In this document: in pieces, positions 49,105 through 59,299 of the stretch
Layout: every line of letters starts with the position of its first letter
Numbering within the stretch: position 1 is the stretch's first letter
From: Pseudomonas benzenivorans
GTDB taxonomy: Bacteria; Pseudomonadota; Gammaproteobacteria; Pseudomonadales; Pseudomonadaceae
Length of the DNA: 64,000 nucleotides
Direction: 5' to 3'
NCBI RefSeq assembly: GCF_900100495.1
Contig: NZ_FNCT01000003.1
Span: 166,285-230,284, forward strand
Translations under genes and position numbers: made by a program
The notes under the pieces: generated by a model
Database searches by the model: none
What the model saw: the letters and a program-made list of their open reading frames with translations, nothing else
Told to the model about the DNA's origin: nothing

Positions 49105-50661
49105 CAGGAGAGCTCCTCGGTATCGAGGACATACAGATCCATGTCGAGCGGGCCGATGATGATCTCGGCAGCGGCAGGGTCGAAAACACCTTCATTGATG
49201 CGGCGGATCGCGTGAGCATGCTTGGTGACGCCCGACATGTGCTGGACCCAGTAGTTACGGGCCTCAGCGGGGCCTTTCTCGCGGAACACGCGCATGAAAC
49301 GCAGGGTTGGCATGAGCACCTCGGCCACGACAGAGCGGCCGGAGAATCCTGTCTGCCGGCAGTGGCTGCAGCCCGGTCCGCACGAACACGCTCTCCGCGG
49401 CGCAGGTGTGCTCCACCCGCTCGACCAGGGACGGTTCCAGCTCCTGCCGATGATCCGCGAATGGCCGCCGGCAATGTCGGCAGAGCTTGGGCAGCAGGCT
49501 CTGGTTGATCATGCCGGTCAGCAGGGCGGGGTCGAACAGGAGCGATGGGTCCACGCCCAGGTCGTGGAGGCGCTGCAGGATGCCGATCGCCGTGTTGGTA
49601 TGCAGGGTCGACCACATGCCGTGACCGGTCATGGCGCCACGGAACGACGCGACGGCGGCGAAGATCTCGCGGATCTCGCCGATCATCATGTAGTCCGGAT
49701 CAAGGCGCATGCCATTGCTGATGCCGGCCGCCCAGGCCTGGATTTCTGCCTGAGGATCGGTGGTGTCGTAGACCAGCGGCGTCTGGTTGATACCTTCGCC
49801 GTCGATGCTGTACTCGGGTGGATCCTCGATGGTCAGGATGTGCTTCGCTCCGCCCATCATCTGATCGAGCATGTGCAATACAACCTTCAAGGTCATCGAC
49901 TTACCCGACCCAGTGGGGCCGGACAGGATGTTCATCCCGTAGGGCAGGCGCAGCATGCGCTGGAACAGTGAAATCTGCTCGGGCAGGTAACCCAGGTCCT
50001 CTAGGTTGTTCAGGCTCGCGTCGTTGTAGAGCAGCCGCAACACCATGAGAAAGCCCGGCGCACGGGGGCGGGTCGACACCCGAGCCCCATACAGGCCCAA
50101 CTGGTCGACGAATGCCTTGCTGACGCGAGCGTCCTGGCTGAGGTGTGGCTGGAACAGCGATTCCGCTACGTCGCACATGGATTGGTAGATGGTCGAGCAC
50201 AGCTCCTGGATCTGCTGATGGCGGGGCCGGATGACCGTGGTCAGCAGGCCGTCGATGCGCAAACGGATCTTGCTCTTGCCATCAGGGGCGACGATGAAGT
50301 GGATATCGCTTGCGCGTTGTTCGCAGGCCTGGCGAATGATCTTGATAACCTCGGCCTGGTTGTGCGTGACGCGCTCTCCATCTCCGACGATGGTTTCACC
50401 GGCCTGGACGATCCCGGCCTTGTAGACGCGGTTGATCTCGTCCGGATCGACCGTCTCGAATCGGTAGTGGAAGCCGGCGCGCTCCAAGCGGTCGCACAAG
50501 GCCATAACGTGCAGGTCGTTCTGGTGGCTGCCGGAGACGTAGAGCGTGCCGTCCTCGGTGAGCGCCATGATTTCACGCTGTTCTTTGGACAGCTCCCAGC
50601 GTTCGCCCGGAGCGGTCAGCACGCGAGGCGGCAGAGGCGCAACGACGGAAAGGTTGGTCAT
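49104..50661 (-). pseudogene. pilQ: PilQ, pilus assembly ATPase, with a frameshift near the C-terminus
   Basis: The first 430 residues form a GspE-type ATPase: Walker A SGPTGSGKSMTLKVV, Asp box TIEDPPEYSIDG and Walker B YMMIGEIREIF. The frame then changes. Codons after VFVRTG read nonsense to 49264, while the next frame gives GCSHCRQTGFSGRSVVAEV and continues to the stop at 49104. The shift falls in a GGG/CCC run at about 49372-49376 and splits the four-Cys zinc motif (LCRHC...GCSHC). A one-base error in the assembly or a genuine mutation would both look like this. If real, pilus assembly is probably impaired. Confidence 0.8.
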
Positions 50662-50671
50662 GGCTGCGTGC

Positions 50672-51220
50672 TCACTGGCTGAAGGTGGTGGGCGGGAAAG
50701 CCTGGCCGGGCATCGCTCCGGGCAGCGCCGGCGCGACCATGCCGCCCATGGGCTGACTCTGTGCCGGCATACTGGGTGCGGTGTTGGAGAACCCCACCGG
50801 GAAGCGCTTGCCATCCTTGCTCAGCAGGACCTTGTCCATACTGATCGACTCCACGCGGTAGCCACCAGGTAGCTCCTGGCCGGCACCGGCATCAGCTTCG
50901 TAGCCACCCGGAAACAGGAAGGAGGCGGTCATGCGTCCACCAGAGCCGTAGATGGTACGAACCACAGGCGCTGGCAGGGCTACGTCCCTGGGAGGCAACT
51001 GCACCGCGCTCAGTCCCGTGGGCACCGAGGTGGACACTTTGCCGTCCAGTTTTGCCTGGGCTTCTGCGAGGCGGACCTTGGCCTCGGCGAGGACGGTTTC
51101 GGCCTGGACGTCAGTGAGCTCGCCAACGGTGGCGGCGGCGTGTACGGGCTGCGACAGCCAGGCCAGGCTGCCCAGCACGCATAGCGACAGGGTCAGCAAC
51201 GTGTCAGTGCGGCTTCGCAT
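50672..51220 (-). CDS. pilP: PilP, type IVB pilus accessory protein
   Basis: 182 residues with a signal peptide (cleavage around VHA/AAT), a helical segment rich in Ala/Glu (residues 33-60, AEAKVRLAEAQAKLDGK) and a beta-rich C-terminal half (TIYGSGGRMTASFLFPGGYE...). Its Pro/Met/Gln-rich tail (PSMPAQSQPMGGMVAP) is unusual. It lies between pilO and pilQ, as in R64-type clusters, and presumably bridges PilO and the secretin in the periplasm. The first 17 bp overlap the end of pilO. Confidence 0.8.
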   Translation of the reverse strand: MRSRTDTLLTLSLCVLGSLAWLSQPVHAAATVGELTDVQAETVLAEAKVRLAEAQAKLDGKVSTSVPTGLSAVQLPPRDVALPAPVVRTIYGSGGRMTASFLFPGGYEADAGAGQELPGGYRVESISMDKVLLSKDGKRFPVGFSNTAPSMPAQSQPMGGMVAPALPGAMPGQAFPPTTFSQ

Positions 51221-52535
51221 AGATCTCTCCTGCTACAGACCAGGTGAACTGGCTGTTTTTGAGGGTGGTTTCGATGAGCGTGGTGCGGACGCCGGTGTCC
51301 GGCAGGCTGTCCAGCGCGAGTGCCGGCGGCAGCTTGGTCTCGGCCTGGAAGGAGAACTTCTTCCACGGCGGCATGACGGTCGGCGGTTGCTGCTCGTTGC
51401 CTGGCAGCTGCTGGGTCTGCTCGACCTGGACGGGAGCGAAGTGCGGCTCAACGCCCTGCTGGTAGAAGTGGCTGGAGACTTCTTTCAGCACCCGATCCTG
51501 GGTAGGCAGCTCCTCATTGCGGCCGATCGCTACCTTAAGCGGGACGCGCACACCGACCGTATTGCCATCGTCGATCAGGAAAGCGGGGGCCTCTTCGAAC
51601 AACAAGGCCGCCGCTTGGGTGAACTGCTTGGCGGTGCTGGTTCCTGACCGCTGGTAGGTTGCGGTCAAGGCCAGGCCATCGCATTTGGCCGACTCGAACT
51701 GCCAGCCGGCGATCGCCAGCGGCAATACCCGTTCGGCTTTGCTGCAGGCCCTGACCAGGTCCTGGGTGTCGGGGATCGACGCCCAGGGATGATCCAGCGC
51801 CGCTAGGTCCAGCGGCGACTTGGCCTGGACGTTCTTGGCCGCGAGTTCAGTCAGACGCTGCCGCTCCGCCTCGAGGGCGGTCTGGCGGGCAATTTCCTCC
51901 TGATGCGATTGCCACATCTGATAGCCGACACCGGTGCCGATGATCGCTCCGGCGAGAATGCCCACGCTGACCAGTTCCCTGCGCGACAGGCCGAAGGTCA
52001 GCTGACGCAGTTTGTACTCGTTGCGCAGACGCTGCGGTGTCAGCAGCTCCTCGATGTCGAATGGCCGGACATCGAAGCCGAAGCCCTCGGGCACGAACAG
52101 CTGGACGCCCTTCAGTAGACCGCGGTTCTGCAGCGCGAGGATCCGCTGCTTGGCATCGGCCAGGGTGGTCACGAGATCCCCGCCCGGGATGATGGCGCCT
52201 TCGGACGTGCCGGCGATCGCATAGCAGTCCTCATCGATCTTCCAGCAGGCCACGAAATCCGAGTCGAACTGCCCGGCCAAGGCCGTGGCCATCGAGTACA
52301 TACCCTTCACGGCGCCCAGCTTCTTGGACACGAAGCCGGCCTGGATCTTGGTCGGGGCCTCGCGGATGGCCACGATGTCCAGGGCCTGCTGCTTGCCGTA
52401 GGCACGCGCCTCCTTCATGAACTGCCGGGGCGAGCTCAGGGGATGCCAATACAAACCGGTGACGAACTGGCGGCCGTTGTAAGTGAGGATCCGGACCCAG
52501 GACGCCGGGTCGGGGCGGGTGATGTCGTTTTCCAT
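51204..52535 (-). CDS. pilO: PilO, type IVB pilus inner-membrane accessory protein
   Basis: 443 residues. An N-terminal cytoplasmic part (residues 1-185) is followed by one membrane segment (VSVGILAGAIIGTGVGYQMW, about residues 190-210) and a periplasmic region with a coiled-coil start. The arrangement corresponds to PilO2 of pKLC102-like pili. It probably aligns PilN and the platform protein. Translationally close to pilN (2 bp gap). Confidence 0.82.
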   Translation of the reverse strand: MENDITRPDPASWVRILTYNGRQFVTGLYWHPLSSPRQFMKEARAYGKQQALDIVAIREAPTKIQAGFVSKKLGAVKGMYSMATALAGQFDSDFVACWKIDEDCYAIAGTSEGAIIPGGDLVTTLADAKQRILALQNRGLLKGVQLFVPEGFGFDVRPFDIEELLTPQRLRNEYKLRQLTFGLSRRELVSVGILAGAIIGTGVGYQMWQSHQEEIARQTALEAERQRLTELAAKNVQAKSPLDLAALDHPWASIPDTQDLVRACSKAERVLPLAIAGWQFESAKCDGLALTATYQRSGTSTAKQFTQAAALLFEEAPAFLIDDGNTVGVRVPLKVAIGRNEELPTQDRVLKEVSSHFYQQGVEPHFAPVQVEQTQQLPGNEQQPPTVMPPWKKFSFQAETKLPPALALDSLPDTGVRTTLIETTLKNSQFTWSVAGEIYAKPH

Positions 52536-52537
52536 CG

Positions 52538-54271
52538 TCAGCCCATCACCACCGGCGTGATCAGCACCACGATGACGTCGCGCTCGGTGTTGCGCATGCG
52601 TCCGCCGCCCAGGCCGAAGAAACCAGGATCGCCGGTACCGAGCTTGGTGCTGTCCTCTGAGTCCTGCTCGAAGCCGCTCAGGACCAAAGTTTCGCCATTA
52701 CGCAGGCGTACCTTCTGGTCGAAGATCTGCACGCCGTAGCTGGGGAACTGGGCCTTGGATTCGCCACTGGTGACGGTCTCAAAGGTCGGCTCAGTGGACA
52801 TGTTGATGTTGATTTTCAGCAGCAGCTCGCTGTCCGGCATGACGAAAGGCAGCAGCGTCATGTTGTAGCCGCTGGTGACTGAACCGGGGATCAGCGAGGT
52901 AGTGGAGCCAACCTGGGCCACGTTGCTGACCTGGCTGGAGGCGAGGTAGCTCTTGAGCTTGCCGATCTGGATCGGCGCCGATTGCAGGTTGAGAGTGGTC
53001 ACCGACGGCGAGCGGACGGTGGAGACGCGCCCTTGCTGGGCCAGCGCCTGAACCATGGCGCTCGATCCAGCCCAAGCGCTGTTGGCGGTATCGAGGATGC
53101 TAACCGAGCCGGAGATCGCGCTGGGATCGATGCCCGGCACGCTATTCTTCAGGTTGATACCCCACTCGTTGCTCAACGACCTGTAGACCAGGCTCCAGTC
53201 GACGCCCATCTGATCCTTGTCGGTCAGCGTCACGGACAGAACCTTCACGTGCAGGATCACCTGGGTGGTGATGCTGTCGTTTTCCTGCTTGATGGTCTGT
53301 TCTACGCGGCGCAGCACTTCGGGACGGTCGGTGACGGTCAGCGTACCCGTAGCCCGGGACAGGGCCATGCGGCCGACGCCGGGCGTCAGCATCGACTTCA
53401 CGCTGTTCTCGATGTCGTTGAGGATCGAGGTTTTCAGCGACACGCTGGTGGTCTGGTTGCTTCCCGAGTCGCCGCTGATGCCCGAGCTCCCGCCACCACC
53501 CGTGGACCCGGAGGAGCCGTCGCCGCTGCTCCCCGTGGAGGCGGTCATACCCGAACGGACTGTCGACTCCATCTGCGTCGTATCGTCGAACGCATAGATC
53601 CGGAAGGTCTTGGTATCGAGGTAGTAGATGACGACCGCGTTCTCGGCCGGGTCGAAACGCCAGGACACCCCGCTGCGCGAGGTGACCAGATCGAGGAAGC
53701 CCGAGACCTTGCCGTTCCAGCTGATGTTGGAGATCAGGCGCGAAGCGCCGGCCCCGAGCCCGCCGAATGAGCCAAAGTTATTGCCCAGTGATCCTCCAGC
53801 ACCGGCCACGGAGCTTGGGAACAGCATGCTCGCCATGTCCTGGTTGGACGGGGTAGTTGGCGGGGCGCTGCTGATCACGGTCGGCATCATGGCCACTGCG
53901 CTGGCAGGGCTCAGCGCGTCGGGGGTGATCTGGACGTTCAGCCCGCACTGGCTGATCACCTCCTGAGCGGCCTGCTGCAGCGTCACGCTACCGGTAGGTT
54001 TCCAAATGAAACGGCAGTCCTGGTGGGGAGCCAGGCCTCGCTTTGCCACGATGGGCCGAGTGCTGACCCAGGGTCTGTCGGAGTAAACGACGGTATCGCG
54101 CTTGGGCTCGACCTGTGTGTTGCGCAGACTGGCTGCTATTGCACTGGCCGAGCCAGCCGTAGCCTCGCTGCGCTGCATGGACTCGTCGACGCGTTTGATT
54201 CCGCACCCTGTGACGACGAAGGCCAGCAGGATCAGGACAACTGCATGTTTCACGTTGCGCTTGAGCATCAT
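52538..54271 (-). CDS. pilN: PilN, secretin lipoprotein of the type IVB pilus
   Basis: 577 residues. The lipoprotein signal peptide ends in VTGC (Cys 23). N-terminal periplasmic domains include a region at residues 80-250 with a Gly/Ser-rich linker (SGDGSSGSTGGGGSSG, about 255). The C-terminal secretin beta-domain has VRSPSVTTLNLQSAPIQIG and VRLRNGETLVLSGF, characteristic of type II/IV secretins. It forms the outer-membrane channel for the pilus. Stop and start overlap with pilL by 4 bp. Confidence 0.9.
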   Translation of the reverse strand: MMLKRNVKHAVVLILLAFVVTGCGIKRVDESMQRSEATAGSASAIAASLRNTQVEPKRDTVVYSDRPWVSTRPIVAKRGLAPHQDCRFIWKPTGSVTLQQAAQEVISQCGLNVQITPDALSPASAVAMMPTVISSAPPTTPSNQDMASMLFPSSVAGAGGSLGNNFGSFGGLGAGASRLISNISWNGKVSGFLDLVTSRSGVSWRFDPAENAVVIYYLDTKTFRIYAFDDTTQMESTVRSGMTASTGSSGDGSSGSTGGGGSSGISGDSGSNQTTSVSLKTSILNDIENSVKSMLTPGVGRMALSRATGTLTVTDRPEVLRRVEQTIKQENDSITTQVILHVKVLSVTLTDKDQMGVDWSLVYRSLSNEWGINLKNSVPGIDPSAISGSVSILDTANSAWAGSSAMVQALAQQGRVSTVRSPSVTTLNLQSAPIQIGKLKSYLASSQVSNVAQVGSTTSLIPGSVTSGYNMTLLPFVMPDSELLLKININMSTEPTFETVTSGESKAQFPSYGVQIFDQKVRLRNGETLVLSGFEQDSEDSTKLGTGDPGFFGLGGGRMRNTERDVIVVLITPVVMG

Positions 54272-55419
54272 TTTTTCTCGACGACCTCGATCAGCCGCTG
54301 GGCGGGCGGGGACACGTTGACGTAGAAGGGCCGGGGGGCCTTGTCGTAGAGGGGGAACACCTGGCCAATGGCTTCCTGGAAGGTGCCTTCAAAGCGCAGC
54401 GGCGCCTCGATCGGGTAATCCAGGCCGACCGCCCGCCAGATCACGTTCCAGTTGGCCCGTTTAGCCCAGGCTTCGACGGAATCACGTAGTGTTGAGCCAG
54501 ATTCGGCCGCCCATACCTGGGGCAGCGGCCGCGGAGGGGGAGTGGCTGTCACCACCAGCGGCTTGGCCCGAGTGCGCACGGCCATCCAGCTCGAGACCGG
54601 CTTGACCGGCGCAGAGCTGTTCGATGTCTTCGTCGAGGTCGAGCTGGGAGCCGACGGTGCCGCCGGCTTGGTGATAGAGCCATCCTTGGCGGGTGCCACT
54701 GGGGGGAGCACAGTTTGATTCGAGTGTCTGCCGGCCACGGGGGAAGTGGTCGCAGTCGGACTTGGGGTAATTGTTGGGGATGTTGGCAGAGCTGCAACCA
54801 CGACGCCGCTGCCGGTGGTGCCGGCAGGCGAGAGCGTCGCCGCCGGCGCCGACGTCATTGCCGGAGTAGGAGTGCTCTGCTTGACCTGTTGAGTCGGTGT
54901 AGGGTGCGGCGGATCGGGCAACTGATAGCCTGGGCGCAGCACGAAGCACACCTGGCGGTTGACCTCGTCCACCTTCACCTGCCAGGCGGGACCCGACAGC
55001 ACCTGCAGGGTGTTGCGCAAGGTCATGGGCCCTAGCTTGTACTGGGCGGCCGGTAGAGGCCGGGTGTACAGGATGTTGACGTGTCCGCTGTCGGTTGGGC
55101 AGAGCGAGTAGCCCGAGCGGTCGACGACGTACTGCATCGCATCGCGGACATTCGGGTGCATGTTCGCCGGGATCGTCACGTCGATGATCTGCGCCATCAG
55201 GTCACGCTGGCCAGCGTCGGGCTGGGTACTGACGAGCGTGTAGCGGCCGTATCGCACGACTGGCTCTTTCTCGGCGACCGCACCATTAGGGTACAGGTCG
55301 GGAGCGAGCAGGTCAGGGTTGCGGCTGCTGTCGAAAGCCGGTTTGGGCTGTTCAACTTTCTGGGTGGTGCAGCTGGCGACGAGCGCGAGCAGCGAGAGAG
55401 TGGTCAACTGCCTGATCAT
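54268..55419 (-). CDS. pilL: PilL, lipoprotein with C-terminal TcpQ domain
   Basis: 383 residues from MIRQLTTLSLLALVASCTTQ; the lipobox Cys is residue 17. The N-terminal domain (residues 20-160) resembles the PilL of R64/pKLC102, followed by a long Pro/Thr/Ser-rich linker (about 165-275) and a TcpQ-like domain (GSTLRDSVEAWAKRANWNVI..., about residues 295-365) that would support secretin assembly. I start at 55419, behind GGGGG, because the in-frame extension to 55605 has no family similarity. First gene of the pil operon. Confidence 0.82.
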   Translation of the reverse strand: MIRQLTTLSLLALVASCTTQKVEQPKPAFDSSRNPDLLAPDLYPNGAVAEKEPVVRYGRYTLVSTQPDAGQRDLMAQIIDVTIPANMHPNVRDAMQYVVDRSGYSLCPTDSGHVNILYTRPLPAAQYKLGPMTLRNTLQVLSGPAWQVKVDEVNRQVCFVLRPGYQLPDPPHPTPTQQVKQSTPTPAMTSAPAATLSPAGTTGSGVVVAALPTSPTITPSPTATTSPVAGRHSNQTVLPPVAPAKDGSITKPAAPSAPSSTSTKTSNSSAPVKPVSSWMAVRTRAKPLVVTATPPPRPLPQVWAAESGSTLRDSVEAWAKRANWNVIWRAVGLDYPIEAPLRFEGTFQEAIGQVFPLYDKAPRPFYVNVSPPAQRLIEVVEKK

Positions 55420-55814
55420 GTACCGAGAGGCCCCCTTTGATGATGGGGGCCACGTTGGCAGGCCAATTGCCAGGACGCAGCAGGAAATAGATATTCCGGC
55501 GGTCGAGATATTTTTTGGGTGAGTGGGAGGCGAGTGCGTTCTTGGATACGGTGGCCCAAGCCTGACCTTCTGGCGGGATGCGTAATCAAAATTTATCTGC
55601 CTCATGTCATGGGCAGATCACTTGGTTGAACGAGACAACCTGGCGGGACGTTGGGGGACGGGAGACGATTGTGTTTCGTTCAATAGTTTTTTCTATAGCG
55701 TAGCCGGTAGTTAGGTAGCAAATCCTATGCGCAGCTGCTGGTACTCTTGCAGTGCGGCAATTTATTAAAGGTGCGCTAAACTTATTGAGTTAGAACTTAT
55801 CAGGCGCGTCAGCT
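55420..55814. other. Region upstream of the pil operon, no gene seen
   Basis: AT-richer DNA between the divergent pilL and the first unknown gene to the right. It must contain the pil operon promoter, but I see no clear -35/-10 pair or operator. Confidence 0.4.
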
Positions 55815-56258
55815 ATGGAGTCTTCAATCAAAAACTCTGTCTTTTTCTGCCACGACTGTGCAGATGCTCGCGGTCTATTGAGTGGCTTGAACTTGATTGG
55901 TACAAGTCCGAGCACCTACCAGATTGATAAGGCGAGGAAGCATGCAGGTCCAAATTCAAGTTCAACAGGAATCAATTCAGTGCTCAACTCCGGCAGCACA
56001 GGGGAACTCGATCGTCTCGCAAGCAAAGCGCTCCTCGAAGGTTTCCTTGAGATAGAGTCAACCGGCGTCCGTTCTCTTGTCTATCAAGCCACTGAGTTCT
56101 TGGGGGTGAGATTTAATGCAGCCGTCCCGGTGGAACCACTGGACTCGTTTCGGTTTGTGCTGTCTACAGCATCATCATTGGGGCATGGCTACCCGGTCAG
56201 TTCTACTCAATACAGTGGTGCAATTTGTTCGGGATGCGGCTGTGCGGTCACGTCGTAG
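55815..56258 (+). CDS. Hypothetical protein with Cys pairs (147 aa)
   Basis: Starts MESSIKNSVFFCHDCADARG, with a CxxC pair near the N-terminus, and ends ICSGCGCAVTS with another at the C-terminus, so a zinc-binding site is possible. No recognisable domain otherwise. The region is AT-rich relative to the ICE core and carries plus-strand genes inside an otherwise minus-strand block, so it is probably an inserted accessory segment. I am not certain that it is expressed. Confidence 0.45.
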   Translation: MESSIKNSVFFCHDCADARGLLSGLNLIGTSPSTYQIDKARKHAGPNSSSTGINSVLNSGSTGELDRLASKALLEGFLEIESTGVRSLVYQATEFLGVRFNAAVPVEPLDSFRFVLSTASSLGHGYPVSSTQYSGAICSGCGCAVTS

Positions 56259-56304
56259 TTCGGGGTATAACTCATCATTGAATGAAAGAGCAAAGGTAGG
56301 CGAT

Positions 56305-56943
56305 ATGTCTCTATTTCGCTGGTTCGGCGGCAAGTCCTCTCAGACTGATCTTGAGAAGTTTTGTGGGGAACTAACCATGAATGTGGTTGCTCAAGTCTTC
56401 GAGAGTAAACCCAATTCACTCGGCCTCGCTGAGTCATTCTCCTTGATGCTGCTGCACATGGCTCACGAGTTCTTGGCGGGTGCCAAGGAGGACAAACTTG
56501 TCAGCGCCCATGCTGGCTCAACGAATCCCAACGTTGTGCTCTTCGAGGTGGCCACATTTCTTTGGGCTGTCCTCCAAGTTCCTGTAATGCACTGGGCTGA
56601 GGACGAGATTGGAATCGACGAGGATAGTGAGATATGTAACAACATATCTGCAAGCTTAAGTCTGACATATGGTCTCATGGAGGAGTATTGGCCGAATGTA
56701 TCGCTGGATGAGTACGCTAGAAGTCGTATTTACATTGGGAGGATTGACGAGTCTGCAGCATTGCTTGCGCAATGGCTTTATTCTGACGTTGGTCTTGACT
56801 TGCCTGCTACATCAAGAAAAAAAGTTTTAGATGTCGAGAATATACCTATGACGCTTTCCTGTTTGTTATTTTCCCAACACATGGTTCCAGCCGCTCTGGA
56901 GACGCTTAAACGGCAGATTGCTTTTATCTCTACCAGTAAATAA
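56305..56943 (+). CDS. Hypothetical protein (212 aa)
   Basis: Starts MSLFRWFGGKSSQTDLEKFC behind AAAGGTAGG. A largely alpha-helical soluble protein with repeated helices (residues 25-60 and 75-130) and no known motif. The in-frame extension to 56116 overlaps the 147-aa gene, so I start at 56305. Composition matches the preceding gene, and the two may be one accessory unit. No function can be assigned. Confidence 0.65.
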   Translation: MSLFRWFGGKSSQTDLEKFCGELTMNVVAQVFESKPNSLGLAESFSLMLLHMAHEFLAGAKEDKLVSAHAGSTNPNVVLFEVATFLWAVLQVPVMHWAEDEIGIDEDSEICNNISASLSLTYGLMEEYWPNVSLDEYARSRIYIGRIDESAALLAQWLYSDVGLDLPATSRKKVLDVENIPMTLSCLLFSQHMVPAALETLKRQIAFISTSK

Positions 56944-57336
56944 GAGTGTGAGCCGCCTTATCCGCTACGATTTGCGCTCTCATGCTGCTTTCCTATGTGT
57001 TGTGATCACCGAGCGGGAGCCATTGAGGCCCGCCCAAGAAGTTCTCACAGTACCAGCTCCAGCCGGCGCTACCAGTGTCTTTGCCGTTGGAATTCAACTG
57101 CACGTAGTCGTCAGGCCCGTCCTCGACAGCAATCGAAAGGCCACAGTGATAGAAGCCTATCGACTCCGATTTGACTCGGCCCATTCGACCGTCTGCGTGT
57201 CGGACCTGCTTTCCTTCCCATCCAAGACACATCTAGTCACCATGTATGCCAAAAGTGTCCGGGCGATGATGGCGCCGGGAGCGTTGTAGTCGTAGGTAAA
57301 AAGCAAACCTCGCGCCTTTGGATTCCCCACCGCATC
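56944..57336. other. Intergenic stretch, possible gene remnant
   Basis: A minus-strand frame reads FTYDYNAPGAIIARTLLAYM without a start or ribosome binding site, and a second frame holds a 79-aa ORF (56993-57232). Either may be the remains of a gene disrupted by a frameshift. I accept neither. Confidence 0.35.
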
Positions 57337-59292
57337 TTAAAGCTGTGCGACCAACGCAGACCGATTCGCCGCGGCAGCGTCGGGTTCGATCAGGTCCTGG
57401 GCCAACTGGCGTTTATCAATCAGCATCTGCCACAGCTTCTGGTCGATGGTGTTTTCCACCAGCGGGATCTTCACCACCACCAGGCGCAACTGCCCGTTGC
57501 GGTAGGCCCTGTCTTCTGCCTGGTCCTGCAGGCCGGGCGTCCAGGGCAGGCCTAGGAACATGACATAGTTCGCCGCAGTCAGGTTGTTGCCGGTGCCGGC
57601 AGCCGACGTGGTGCCGATAAAGACTCGGGTGTCCGGGTCGGCCTGGAACTTGTCGATCGCCTTCTGCCGTTTGGTCAGCGAGTCACTGCCCACCAGGGTG
57701 ACGCAGCCATAGCCAGCGGCGTTGCAGAGTTCGCGGAGGGTGCTGACGGTCTCCTTGAACTCGCAGAACAGGATCACCTTGTCCTCGATGTCGAGCTCGT
57801 CCAGCAGCTCCATGATGACGCGAACCTTAACTTGCTCCAGGAGCTGACGCAGCGCGCCAAGCCTGGCAAAGATCGGGCGGTCCTCGAGGCGGATGCGGTC
57901 GTACTGGTGGCGCTCCTCCTCGGAGAGCGCCACCGACAGCGTCTGGCGCTGTTTGCCCTTTAGCCCGGGTAGCACGTCCTTGCGCCGGCGGAGCATCCAG
58001 TCACCAATGGCATCGCGCAGATCCTTGCGGAACTCCTGGCTGCCGGCGAACTGCTCGCAGAACTCCTTCAGCGGCAGTTGGCCGACCGGGTGGCCGGACA
58101 GGCGCAGCAGGGTGTGCAGCTCGGTTTCGCGGTTGAGCACCGGCGTGCCGGTCAGCAGGTAGCGGCTCGGGACCTTGGCCGCGATGTCGAAGCCGTGGCG
58201 TGTCCACATCGCCGTGGGTTCCTTCAGCCGATGGGCTTCGTCGATGACCATTACGACGAAGTGGTCCGCCTGCAGAACGTAATCACCCAAGCGCTCGTAG
58301 TTGATCACCATCCACTTCGCCGAGGCATCGAAGACCTGCAGGGCGACACTGGCATCCGGATAGACGACCTGAATCTCGCGTTGCCAGTTGATCAGCAAGG
58401 AGGACAGGGTGACGACCAGGATCGGTCGTTCGCCGGCGCGGATCGCGGCGGCAATTACCGCCTGACGGGTTTTGCCCAGGCCCATATCGTCGGCCAGCAG
58501 GGCGCTGGTCCGTTGCAGCAGATGACGGATTCCGGCGGGCTGATGATCCAGCAGCAAGTAGCTTGATAGAGCCTGCTCGATCTGCGCGTCGGTGTACTCG
58601 GTGCGCTCGATGGAGGGCACGGCCGCCAGGTAGACGTCAGCCGAGGTCTCGTCCTCGGGAGCCTTCGCGACCTGCTCCTGGGCCGGGCCGCCCAGGTTGA
58701 TGCGGGTGATGGACTCGACAGGGGCGACGGATCCATCGCCGAGCAGTTCCTGGACCGTGTCCAGTAGCTCAAATTGCTCCTCGGACAGACCCAGCTCCAG
58801 GATCAGGTTGCTGCGAACCAGTTCCGCAGAGGCGTCGATCCTCCAGGAGCGGGATTGGCCGAGGAAGACTCCCCGCATGCGCCTGGCCACTGCCACCATG
58901 CCGGGGTGGTAGTCGCCGGACAGCAGAATGCCGCCCTGCGCGAGTGGGGCGATCCGGAAGACCAGCCCCCAGGTGAACGCTTGCCGATCGGGCGCGGCCT
59001 GGGCGGCTTCCAGCTTCTGGCAGAACGACTGCCAGGATTCGGCGTAACGCCCGTCGACCAGCTGCATTAGGTTGTGGAAGAGCAGATCCAGCTCGGCCAG
59101 CAGCTTGCCTTTGGGCAGCCGCCAATAGCGGTAGAGCGGGTGCTCCGATCGGCGCATGTAGAAACCATCTCGCTCGAGGAGGAGGCGGTTGGCGCCCTCT
59201 ACGAATTGCAACTGCAGACCGAAGTCATACCCATCGAAGATGGCATTGCCCAGCAGCTCCGGCCGCCGGTTCATCAGCCGTGGTCGGCCCAT
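57337..59292 (-). CDS. SNF2-type DEAD/DEAH helicase of the ICE
   Basis: 651 residues. Motif I is LADDMGLGKTRQAVIAAA (about residue 265), DEAH is VMVIDEAHRLKEP and motif III TGTPVLNRE. The second RecA domain contains VILFCEFKETVSTLREL and AAGTGNNLTAANYVMFLGLPW with the arginine finger region RAYRNGQ. The N-terminal 230 residues are specific to this ICE subfamily. A double-strand DNA translocase role in element maintenance or transfer is likely. Its start lies 7 bp after the topB stop. Confidence 0.88.
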   Translation of the reverse strand: MGRPRLMNRRPELLGNAIFDGYDFGLQLQFVEGANRLLLERDGFYMRRSEHPLYRYWRLPKGKLLAELDLLFHNLMQLVDGRYAESWQSFCQKLEAAQAAPDRQAFTWGLVFRIAPLAQGGILLSGDYHPGMVAVARRMRGVFLGQSRSWRIDASAELVRSNLILELGLSEEQFELLDTVQELLGDGSVAPVESITRINLGGPAQEQVAKAPEDETSADVYLAAVPSIERTEYTDAQIEQALSSYLLLDHQPAGIRHLLQRTSALLADDMGLGKTRQAVIAAAIRAGERPILVVTLSSLLINWQREIQVVYPDASVALQVFDASAKWMVINYERLGDYVLQADHFVVMVIDEAHRLKEPTAMWTRHGFDIAAKVPSRYLLTGTPVLNRETELHTLLRLSGHPVGQLPLKEFCEQFAGSQEFRKDLRDAIGDWMLRRRKDVLPGLKGKQRQTLSVALSEEERHQYDRIRLEDRPIFARLGALRQLLEQVKVRVIMELLDELDIEDKVILFCEFKETVSTLRELCNAAGYGCVTLVGSDSLTKRQKAIDKFQADPDTRVFIGTTSAAGTGNNLTAANYVMFLGLPWTPGLQDQAEDRAYRNGQLRLVVVKIPLVENTIDQKLWQMLIDKRQLAQDLIEPDAAAANRSALVAQL

Positions 59293-59299
59293 GCTTCGC

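Noticed and set aside
56993..57232. 79-aa minus-strand ORF
   Set aside because: A different minus-strand frame in the same place looks more protein-like but has no start; neither can be supported as a gene.
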